In this document: positions 42,101 through 51,500 of the stretch, one piece after another
Layout of the letters: each line of letters starts with the position of its first letter
How positions within the stretch are numbered: position 1 is the first letter of the stretch
DNA from: Apostichopus japonicus
Lineage: Eukaryota > Echinodermata > Holothuroidea > Aspidochirotida > Stichopodidae
DNA length: 64,000 nucleotides
Reading direction: 5' to 3'
Assembly: GCF_037975245.1 (NCBI RefSeq)
Contig: NC_092569.1
Coordinates: 30,324,668 to 30,388,667 of the forward strand
The notes under the pieces: model-generated
What the model was told of the DNA's origin: nothing
Databases searched by the model: none
What the model saw: only the letters and a program-made list of their open reading frames with translations
Translations under genes and position numbers: made by a program

Positions 42101-44767
42101 TAAGCTTTCTCTACTGCTCTATTAACCCTTTTGCTAAACACATTCAAAGATATTGCTAGTTAACATTAATTTTAGTACCCTAGTGTAAAAATAAAACAGG
42201 CAATAATTATTATCAAGAAATTCTGTTCCATCTCAAAGTACATAAACTTTTAGTGTCAATCTTACAATTTATCTAGACACTCTCTAACTAATACACACGC
42301 ACAATCCTCACACACAACTGATTGCCCAAGGGGTGGGCAGGGGATTAACAATGGCAGACCACCCCTATTGTCAGTTCTGGAAAAATGATTCAGTCAGTAC
42401 TGGTTCTTTTTTAAATTCTGTTTGGGGAATAATTCTAACTCCTCAAACTCAAAGCCCATGACACCCTGTCTGGAAGGTTCATGAGCCTATCGTCGTACCT
42501 GTATATACATTAGTCTGGAGGGATTTGAAATTTGTCAAATACTCCATCCCAAATCCCTGCCCCATCTTCGAAATCATCTACACGTAAGACTACCTAGCCT
42601 TACACTTTGTTTACTTAAACCAAATTTGGTTGTTCGAGAAAATGTAGCAATATTTAACAATGACCAATATGTGTAGGAGAGATGTGTACAGTAGGTTGGG
42701 GTATAGAACACCATATACAAATGATCGTTTTACCAATTTGAGAGCATTAAGTGTCAATACTACCTGAATTTGATAGAAACTAGCTCTCTACCAAACAACC
42801 TCCACTGTTGATTTTGGTTACCAATTAAAAGAAAAATTGCCTTGAGAGGTACAGTATATGCTGTACAAATGCACACACTAGCCTAAATTAATCCCTGCAA
42901 CTACACAAAAAAAGAAAAGGAAATACTTTAATTGATATGTGTTACCTACCCAAGTTCAGCTTATACCTCAGCTGGTTCTTGATGCTGTAATTCACCACAC
43001 TTTTGTCATATTCCTTTTGAGAATTTGCGAGCAACTGAAGGATTGTAAGAGAAGAAAGTACAGTGTATAAGGTTCATATGTACATAATAACATTGGCATT
43101 CCTGTTGTAGTTACTTCCACTGTTATAAAATGCCTCTACAGATACAGAAATTACTTGCTGTTAAGTGCAAATGGTAATCACCAAAGTAGATACAACTCCT
43201 CTGTGATTTTTATAAAACAATCTTGAAACATTTAACCTTGAAAACTTTAACCTTGCTGACTGTTACAACTTCTGACTATAAATACAGTACAGTTACCAGG
43301 TTTAACAAAGTGGGGTACTAGGAAGGGAGTACTAGGAATGGACTGAGAAAGTTTCCCTATATACCATCACATATTACAAATACTGAAAGTCCCGCATGTA
43401 CGAAGATATTCCACATCGATAGTGTGTTGTTCTTAAAAGGCATCCGTAGAAAATTTTCGAAAAGTCTCCCCATAGATACCATCACATATTTCATTTTGAT
43501 TCCGCATCCGCGCATCCACCATGGAAGTACTAGGAAAGGAGTTAGGAAATTTTTGACCCCGCATCCAAGCATCCACTCAAAAAGAAAGAACTTGGACTTT
43601 GACATTTTTACTCACACAGGTACGTACTGGGGTGAGACTGAGCATCTGCGCATCCGGATGCTCAGATAGAATCATCGAGTGGCCCTGTATTCTATAATTA
43701 CTCAGGGTCAAACACCAAATGTACAATTTCTAATATTTTTTTTGGGTGGATTGGGATAGGGTATTGGTAACCAAAGTTTAACTGGCCTACTCACCTACAC
43801 CTACAGTAGCTAGGGTAGGTCTAGAACCACAGAAGCCATGAATGGCCTTATGTAACAGAAACTAAGCTACTGTGCCAGCGTAGCATTTCAGCAGTGATTT
43901 ATGTCGATATCCCTTGGAATTGTCACTTTCTTTTGGTGGGATAACATCAAATTTCATGCTGCATAGAAATATGATTTTCTAATACATGTATGTGCATTAC
44001 TGTACATAGCACCACATAAGGAGCTGTCAAACTTGGCTTAAGCTTATAAAAGTATTGATTATGAAGTTTATACTAATAATGGAGACTTAAACCAAAAGAT
44101 AATAATGTCAAGTAAATTTTACATTTTGGTGAGTAGATTGTTGGTGATGCTCAACAAATGGTGACTTTCTAAAATTATTTGTCATGGCTGTAGTGGATAC
44201 CCTGGCTTTGAAACCGTGGTGCATGAGTGAGAATTTAGTGCAGTAAACTATCCTAGTAATATTTGTGAGAAAATGCTGGCTGGCTGTCTGATTGGCATTT
44301 ACTGACATGGCTTCCAGAATGTGGTTATACTATCTATCATAGAACCCTGGCTAGAGCCTAGATGTGGTGTGCAACAATGCAGCTGACAACGACTGTCGGT
44401 TGTGACGTTATGTCTACCGCTAGGCCACATAAAGCTCATTAGTAGACTAGCTAGACTGATTAGGCTTAGGAAACATTTACCTATAGGCTACTCGCTAGAA
44501 AGCCTACGTTGAACGTGAAACATTAAGGGTATAGCCTAAGCTACAGCCTAGCTTGTAAGTTACAGTACATTATTAGCATGTACAAAATAGGCTGTATATT
44601 AACATTATCGCAGGACGAATTACATTCGAAAACATAATTCAATTGACTTAAGGGGTAGTTTGTCTACAAACATGACGTTTAGTTTCATACCATACCTGTT
44701 TCACGTTTAGGGGAAGTTTCGACCACGGATAATTATTCCGTATGTGAAATTCTACTTCAGCATTCAT
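24169..44767 (-). CDS. FAM91A1: FAM91A1, trans-Golgi vesicle-capture factor
   Basis: Nineteen coding exons join in frame to 820 aa (the human protein is about 838): 44696-44767, 42950-43034, 41859-42068, 41189-41256, 36521-36637, 34295-34385, 33177-33239, 32597-32703, 31965-32116, 31292-31499, 30650-30736, 30451-30536, 29706-29834, 28670-28757, 27842-27952, 26999-27112, 26614-26683, 25012-25469, 24169-24315. All introns are GT-AG. It starts [19 protein letters not shown]. Family blocks seen include [106 protein letters not shown] and DLSFGIPLF. The N-terminal FAM91 domain covers roughly residues 1-320 and the C-terminal domain about 380-820. In vertebrates the protein acts with WDR11 and C17orf75 at the trans-Golgi, linked to golgin tethers through TBC1D23. 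No inactivating change was seen. Identification is from remembered family sequence. Confidence 0.96.
24557..24850. repeat. 109-bp tandem repeat, three copies, in the last FAM91A1 intron
   Basis: AATCAGGAATAACATATCTA recurs at 24557, 24666 and 24775. Each is followed by GATATAAGACCTGAGCTA, GTTCCGTTCATTTTAAAA and (copies 1-2) GGAAGTATCGGATAAA. The first two copies are almost identical. The array lies wholly in the intron between coding exons 18 and 19. Confidence 0.93.
27419..27655. repeat. (AAC)n/(AAT)n trinucleotide microsatellite in a FAM91A1 intron
   Basis: About 230 bp of mixed AAC, AAT and GAT triplets. Frames on both strands stay open as poly-Asn, poly-Leu or Ile/Val runs and are artefacts. 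It sits between coding exons 15 and 16. Confidence 0.97.
33755..34056 (-). mobile_element. tRNA-derived SINE in a FAM91A1 intron
   Basis: On the minus strand a tRNA-like head begins near 34056. It carries a perfect polymerase III A box (TAGTCAAGTGG) and a perfect B box (GGTTCGAGTCC). The body contains GTGTCCTTGGACAAGGCACT and GGGGACCTGTGAAATAAA. The 3' end reads CTTTATAAATCCCC followed by ATTATTATGATTATTAG. A-box/B-box head, unrelated body and simple-repeat tail together are the hallmark of a tRNA-derived SINE. It lies in the intron between coding exons 6 and 7, in the same orientation as FAM91A1. Confidence 0.8.
34610..35785. repeat. 39-bp minisatellite, about 30 copies, in a FAM91A1 intron
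   Basis: The unit contains ATACTTGGAGGCTACCATAC, then TCTTCTATGC or similar, then TGTAGGATG. The 39-bp period is 13 codons, so long plus-strand frames (34599-34982 and 35191-35529) read as a 13-residue GGYHTLLC-type repeat. Copies vary by substitution and small indels, and two blocks near 35270 and 35390 are near-identical higher-order duplicates. It sits between coding exons 5 and 6 of FAM91A1 on the opposite strand, so I treat the frames as non-coding. Confidence 0.95.
37640..39310. repeat. 79-bp minisatellite in a FAM91A1 intron, split by an insertion
   Basis: Units of 79 bp start GTGAGTTAGTTCAGTGGTGT (for example at 37716 and 37795) and contain the perfect 18-bp palindrome ACATACAGTACTGTATGT. 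About a dozen copies precede 38559 and about three follow 39048. One copy near 38226 has a small insertion. Copies are highly similar, which suggests recent homogenisation. The array lies in the large intron between coding exons 4 and 5. Confidence 0.95.
38560..39047. mobile_element. 488-bp MITE-like insertion with TA target duplication
   Basis: A unique 488-bp segment interrupts the 79-bp array exactly at the centre of its 18-bp palindrome. The flanks read CATACAG-TA and TA-CTGTATG, so the TA is duplicated (38558-38559 and 39048-39049). The ends form an imperfect inverted repeat: ACTTCGAAGTTCGCC near the left end matches the complement of GGCGAACTTTGCAATA at the right end. A related word, GCGAAGTTCGGCCAC, occurs inside. 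TA duplication suggests a Tc1/mariner-type non-autonomous element. The internal frame at 38800-38985 has no transposase motif. Confidence 0.8.
40629..40708. repeat. Short direct duplication in a FAM91A1 intron
   Basis: GTTTGATTATCAACCTAATT occurs twice about 43 bp apart (near 40634 and 40671), each followed by a similar GAGAC/GCAGAC and GGTTT block. It is a minor tandem duplication. Confidence 0.75.
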
Positions 44768-45535
44768 TTTTTCGGTGTTTACATACCACCAGATAGGCTA
44801 TACTGTAGCTTGTAATAACTAAGACTTGAGCGAGACGTAACTTAGCTGACCAACTGCATTTGTACCACGGATTTATAAAGACTATAGATATAGATGAGGG
44901 GTTTGTACTTGCTTCAAGTCGGTTTAATTACACACAAGTCTTTCATTATCACACTGTACGTATAGTGCGTCACAGCCCAACTTTACTATGGTGATATATA
45001 TATTTCAGTGGTATGTTAGTGTTGCTCATGGAAGTTTTCGTTCGTACTATTAGTATTACCATGACAGGGTTCGTAGTGCTTCCACGTATAGAATACAGCC
45101 GAGAACATCGTCACGCATAACACATTTAGCAGCGCTGTGCTGGTTATCGATATATAAATTACGATGTCACTGCTAAAGAGAAGTTTGCTTGTAGAGAAGT
45201 TTGACAAATTTAAACATTCCAATGTAGCTGATACTTTCCCCCTAATATTAGCGTTTTCACATCCAACAGCTGTGTGTCATTTGGAAGGAGTTGGGTATAA
45301 TGTGGTCAGCAGTGGCGGAGCGTCCATACAGTCGGGGGGGGGGGGGGGGCGGATGTCCCCCTGACGGACTCAAATGGACTGCTGGCGCCTTTTTCAGCTC
45401 TTTACCACTTTTTACTTATTCGTGATTATTGACTTTTTTATTGCTCTCTCATCTACCTATTGATATTTGTCACATTTTGTTGGTGTAATTTGGCGATGAC
45501 ACCTATTTATTCTTCGTTTATCTGCAAATTAGCCA
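44768..45535. other. FAM91A1 5' flank; weak membrane-protein-like frame at 45016-45222
   Basis: The 5' UTR and promoter of FAM91A1 should lie here. A minus-strand frame at 45016-45222 (68 aa) contains one hydrophobic stretch (IVIYISITSTALLNVLCVTM) and could be a type II membrane-protein first exon, but no partner exon was found. An overlapping plus-strand frame at 45164-45364 is equally open, which weakens both. Confidence 0.3.
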
Positions 45536-45735
45536 GGCTCGGAAAGGGTCATTTCCGGCGATCTAGGGAGTATCTTTACTCAAAAAATGTCTGTACGCTA
45601 CGCGCCAACCAGTGGTGGCGCTCCGCTTAGGTAGTGTCCAGAGCAGCATATAGCTATGATAGTGTCGATGGCGCCCCTACAGACCATTCTCGCCCCTCCT
45701 GACCAATACCCCTAGCTCCGCCACTGGTGGTCAGT
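45300..45735 (-). repeat. Dispersed repeat family, inverted copy
   Basis: Read on the plus strand this stretch has AGTGGCGGAGCGTCCATA and a run of 14 Gs near 45336-45349. It then has TCATTTCCGGCGATCTAGGG, CGCTACGCGCCAACCAGTGG, GCGCTCCGCTTAGGTAGT and finally TAGCTCCGCCACTGGTGGTC. These are reverse-orientation versions of words in the 18.4-20.1 kb copies. Confidence 0.65.
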
Positions 45736-45739
45736 TTTT

Positions 45740-46879
45740 TTTTGGGGGGGGGAGGCAGGATAGGGAGTGTACGAGGAGGTACCACAAAACTAATCGGAAA
45801 CGAGCCCCTGGGTTTTCTTACGTGCTGAACACAAGTTCGCACGTGTTTGTCAGGAAATGAGATACATAAAACTTGTTTTGTTCCAGGCTGGCAAAAGAAT
45901 TCATGATTTTTAATAACAGGCCTAATAACGATCAGGCGGAAAATAAACTGTAAACATATACTCTATCCATAAATCAAAATGAGGAAAAAGACGGACATTA
46001 ATTGTGTGAATATTAGGCACCATGGTAGCCTATACGCTTCTATTTGAGGATGGTGTAGGCCTACAGTATTTACAATTAGTGGCAAGTTAAATCTATTCTC
46101 AGAATGTGGTGTCCAATTCATTGTTCCCAAGAAGAAAGACATCAGGATGTATAAAGGAAGGCTTAATTTCTTTCAAAGCAAATATATATGACTTCATTAT
46201 GTTACTCGGAAATCATCCCAGTTATTTACCCGACTTGATTCCAATATCATTACCATATATTAACAAAATATATTTTACGTGTGCCGTTTCCAATGATGCT
46301 CTGACTCTCCTCGATGCTCTGTAGTGACGTAAGAGCACATAATTCCAAGATTGGGAAGAAGATTCTAAATTCCCCTTAAACTGACTTAGTTTCAAAAACA
46401 TGTACCTTAATGCAATGCATGGACTCCACCCGGAAGAGTCAATGCATGGTCTCCTGGTATAGCGTCATAGGCCTCTGCCACCACCAAAACCCTTTCGCAT
46501 GCCACTGCTTCGTAAGGTAAGCGACGTGAGTTGAAAATTCTCTTCAAATATTCAAGTCGATTATTTACTACTCTGCCTGGTTTTGTATGATATCCTTCGG
46601 TACAAGTATTTTGTCTCTGGTATATACGTGGATATGTTAATGCGGATTTTTTTTTTTAATTTGCCGCATACTCCTCATACAGCTATATTTTGATGTTGTT
46701 CTTTTTAAATATCCTGTGTAATGCATTGTCACAAGGGAAATGGTTTCAGAAACTGCGCACCTACATTAACTGGTTTTAACGCTTCTGCTATGTGGTGGGG
46801 TGTGCGATATTATTTTCTGGATCTGTTCTTTTTCTTCTTTCCTGGGTTTAAATATATATATATATATAGTATATAAATA
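45740..46879. other. Intergenic, nothing recognised
   Basis: Includes a T/G homopolymer boundary near 45726-45753 and a short TA tract near 46851-46875. The plus-strand frame at 46106-46324 has no recognised motif. Confidence 0.4.
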
Positions 46880-47082
46880 AAGAACAACACACCAGAAAAA
46901 TTGGGTAAGTTATACAAAGCCAGTTTATACGCATTCACACACCAATAGAACCACTGCGATCGAGTGATACGTACGGACACAAGATGACTTAAGATCCGGG
47001 GTTCGATTCCTAACCTTTGTCTAATGAGTCCCAATAGGAAGAAACCGGTCGTGAAGTGGAATTTTTCTGGTGTGTTGTTCTT
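46880..47082. mobile_element. 203-bp element with perfect 23-bp terminal inverted repeats and a tRNA-type B box
   Basis: The left end (46880-46902) and right end (47060-47082) are exact 23-bp reverse complements; each contains AACAACACACCAG or its complement. The interior carries GGGTTCGATTCC (47000-47010), a good polymerase III B box. It is preceded by a weakly tRNA-like ATCGAGTGATACGTACGG stretch. The combination of MITE-like termini with a SINE-like internal promoter is unusual. No clear target-site duplication was identified. Confidence 0.75.
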
Positions 47083-48518
47083 ATTCGGCATTCGGCTTTT
47101 TGTTAATTATTTTATATAGAAATGTGTTATGGCTTCCGACTGGCGCGGCCAGGAAAGAAATTGGTATATTTTATTGGGATCTCTATCAACCAAGGGCTCG
47201 GTTGCTCCGTTGATAAAGTGACGGGTTTGTTACCCCTATCGGGTCATTGGTGAAAACCCCAATCTACCCATAAATGTCTTGCTATTTTACTTCGTCTAAA
47301 ATTACCAATTCTGTTTTTTATTATTCATGTACCTATGTTATTTGTAATAAAATGCCGAATTTCTCATGAAATATTTAGATTGCATAAATGAACGTAAATT
47401 TAAATATTTATTAGGTGAATTGAAGCCCAGGGTTAACAAAAATGTGTCACATTTCGTGTGTACACGCAGTCCCATCACGCACTTCACACTAATTGGGTGT
47501 ATCTGGATTGTGCGGTCAAAAGTCATATAACCAAGTTTGTGGTGAGATCTATATCTCGATCCATTGATTGGTATCTATAATCGTTCCCATAGGAAGGATC
47601 AGATATTTAGTTCCTCTGCCTTTATTTTTTAATATAGTTTTTGAGAACTCCAAAGGGAAACATTCAATTGACTAGAAATCTTCACAGGTATAATGCGACC
47701 ATGGCCCAACTATTGAATATCGTTCTATTTCTTCATTGTCGTGACCCACCTCTGGTAACTACCCAATTTGTTTGTCTGAGAGGAGATAAAAACTCATAGA
47801 ATAAGAATTCATAACTCGGCAAAACCGACAGTTTCACACTAGTATTCACAATTAATGGAAATTAAGCATATCAACAGCGCCCTCTACTGCAATAAAATGA
47901 AAACCATGTACAAACGTATGGGGAAAAGGTAAATGACAACTGCAAATTTGTGATAAATATATTTTTGGTATAATAGCAAATAGTTCAAGTAGTGCATTCC
48001 TCCAATTACCATATTACGTAGTTAATAATATGAAATCGTTGTCTACTGGCGATGAGAGTTGCAACTCCGCGGATTGCCCACTTGTTGACTTGATTTTTTT
48101 AAATTTGTTTTTCCATGTTAGCTCAGGGATTAGGTAGATAGAGTCGTCAGTTAATCTATAATGGAAGTTGTTAAGTATTAAATATAAAAACCAAACAACT
48201 TCAATGATTTATTTTTCAACTTCATGTCTACATACTTTATTAATGATTAAAATTATACCAATAAAGTTGATGATTCATTTTCACTCTGCACAATGATTTA
48301 AGTGTTGACTCATATGCACATTGACTACAAAGATAACTTAGTGAACCATATTTATCGTTCAAGATGGTAAAATCGTTCATGCTGGATAACCAGTTTAAAA
48401 TACACAATTTAAAAATGTATCATTGTTATTAACCATGCAGTGATGGGTGAAAGGCAGACAATGAGCCATGGTCTGACAGCTTTCTGCTTTCTCTCTTTCT
48501 ATATACTACCATCTGCCT
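47083..48518. other. 3' flank of gene B
   Basis: Downstream of the gene B stop on the minus strand. Possible polyadenylation signals (AATAAA on the minus strand) lie at 48208-48213 and 48236-48241, about 280-310 nt past the stop. No gene was recognised between 47083 and 48200. Confidence 0.45.
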
Positions 48519-51500
48519 CTAATTTGGTCTTATTTTCATTTCTACAGATTGCACGTTGCAGTCGAATTGACCAAGATCTTCCCAGAAGATGTTCGTTCCC
48601 CGTGTAGAGCCGTCGTAGTCTGCATTGAGGTGAGAATTAGCACAGTGAGCGCAGTTTTCGTTGCCATCAGGGAAAGCCTCGCAATAATTATCATAACCAG
48701 GGCAGTAAGAACGACAGTTAGAAGCGGAGTAATGATCTCGACACAAATAGTCTCGTCCAAACCACCAGGCTCCTCGATGTCTCTCCGCGCAGTCGTAGTT
48801 GCTCCATCCATCATTGTCCTGGTCTTTAGTACTAAACTGTTTATTGTTGCTATTAGACAACGAATTTTGACCTAGAAAATGCAGAGAACGCTAGAAAGGG
48901 TATTTAACGTAAACCAACAAATAAATCAGTACCCTTTTTGTTGCAAATGCTGACACTTATTGTGCATATTGTCAGCGACTCATATTACCAGATAGTGTTA
49001 TTATCTCTCAAAGTTGCACTTTTAGATTTCCTTTACAGTGTATTAAATATTAAAGTATAAGCTAAGTTTATTTTATTTCAACTATAATAACGATGAACTT
49101 TAACTGTTTTAAGGGATGACAAATGATTTAAGCACGAACCACTTTGTGTGAAAGTTTCATCTTTAAAATGTTGATATGTTTAACCATTGGCTGTCAATTT
49201 ACCAACCACATCAAAATTCAGATGAAACATGATGTTGTTGGGAAGTTTATTCGCAAATAAAAGAAATGTGGGGTCTCTTTTATTTCATAGTATCAACAGT
49301 CTTCTTGATTCATTTAAAGGGTTATCTGCATACTAAATCAAACTTTTATTACAAAGGGTGGGGGGGGGGGGGGCTCTTCCTATTTTAACACGAGTGGTTT
49401 ATATAATTACTGAGAGAAAATTATCCATTTGCATTATTTTTCTCATTACATTTGATAAACTTGTATCATTTGTTATTATGCCAAATATTGGATATAACTA
49501 GGTCTCAATTGAACTGAATAGATCAAAAATAATATTATAAAGTTTTATACAAAGATGAGAAAACTTTGTGTTTATATTAATAAGTTATGATCAGTCCAAG
49601 GTTCGATGAGATGATATGTCATAAGCCACAATATATATTTTTATGGGATTCTAACGCACAGTTATGTTCTTTTATGTGTGGGCCTAAACTATTGTCTGAT
49701 TTTTAAGAATATCACACCATAAATATGATAACGTGTGTCGATTCTACTGTATAAACATTATTACATAGTCAAACAAATTGTTTATCTGATGGCACTACGA
49801 ATTTCGTTGGTATACAGAAGTATATTGAAAGAATAACTACGTTAATCAAATAAGAAAACATAATTCCATCGCTGATAAACAACATTTCTCGAAGTATCGA
49901 TCCATGTTTATATCAAGGAAACATTTGCTATTGTTTTGTATTATATACACAATTGTATATGTGTACAAGTGACAATAGCTATGGCAGGCTCTTAAGTAAG
50001 GTGTAGAGCACTACTGTCATGTACAAATAAATCAATATCCACCATCCCCTAGATTGAATACCGCATCTAATATTTGTTATATGGTACAATTTTGTATCGG
50101 CGTGCATAGTTTGTATAGAATAGTAATCTACTAACCAACAGTTCCACTGAATGATCCAATAGATAGTCGATATTTGTCAGACTCGTCACTGATGCTAAAG
50201 GATGAATAGAGGGCGTAATACGATGATGATCTGGAGTTCCTTAGATCAATACGTAGTTGGTACGTCTTCTGGTTTGTTATGCTGTAAATGTATTTATTCC
50301 CAAGCCAATGGTCTTGACTAGGATTCCCAAAACCGTTCTTGTACTCAGACCAATCACGATAAAAGTCTACGGCGGCAGTCGATCTTCGCTGGAAAACCTG
50401 AAAATGGAGATATAATTATAGCTTATTCAACTAAATTAAAGATCATAATCTGCGGAGATATCAAGAGTACGAGGGGAACCACTGATACACGTAGGAAACT
50501 GTAAGTCCTAAGATAAAGATGGAAATCCCCATGACTTATTGATTATTATACAACACCTAACTATATTCCGGCCATTTGAATGGTCAATTGCTCGTCGATT
50601 GCGTGCAAAATCCGCTCTATTGCACGCTATGATGATAGAACCATGAGTTATACTTTTTTGGTAGCACTTTTTTCAATGGTAAGAGAGCAGACAAACCTGT
50701 CAGTTCAAACCAATCTGTTGCATGAGTGCATTTTACATCCAATTATATTCAAATTTGAAGGTGTTGTATAAAACAAATAATAAATGGTTTCCATTCGTGC
50801 AATAGTGCAAATATTTCATTCGTTGAAAGATGTAATTTGTTCCATTCAACGAGGCTGCGCCTTGTTGAATGGAACATTCCATCTTTCAACTCATGAAATA
50901 TTTGCACTATTGCACTCATAACCATTTATTATATGTATATTATACAACACCTAATTATATTCCGGCCATTTGATTGGTCAATTGCTCGTCGATTGCGTGC
51001 AAAATCCGCTCTATTGCACTCTATGAAATAGAACCATGGGTTATACTTTTTTGATAGCACTTTTTTCAATGGTAAGAGTGCAGAGAAACCTGTCTGTACA
51101 AAACAATCTGTTGCATGAGTGCATTTTACATCCAATTATATTCAAATTTGAAGGTGTTGTATAAAACAAATAATAAATGGTTTCCATTCGTGCAATAGTG
51201 CAAATATTTCATTCGTTGAAAGATGTAATTTGTTCCATTCAACGAGGCGCAGCCTCGTTGAATGGAATATTCCATATTTCAACTCATGAAATATTTGCAC
51301 TATTGCACTCATAATCATTCATTATGTGTATACTATAACACCTGTTTTAGGCACTTTAACGTTGCACGCATACAAGCGATCCCTGACGATTTTCAAGAGA
51401 GATTTTATATTACGAACAGATATGTGCAAATTTGGAACTATGTTGTTGCATTGTACTCACCGTCCATCCTCCCACGTTACTTTCCATCTCACAGTAAACC

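Noticed and set aside
43360-43680. Similar GCATCCGCGCATCC and ATACCATCACATATT blocks repeated
   Set aside because: Short, irregular similarity over about 300 bp; not enough to define an element.
45016-45222. Candidate small membrane protein
   Set aside because: One hydrophobic stretch only, no partner exon, and the opposite strand is equally open.
48549-48875. Plus-strand 108-aa frame
   Set aside because: Antisense shadow of the last exon of gene B, which has clear FReD motifs on the minus strand.
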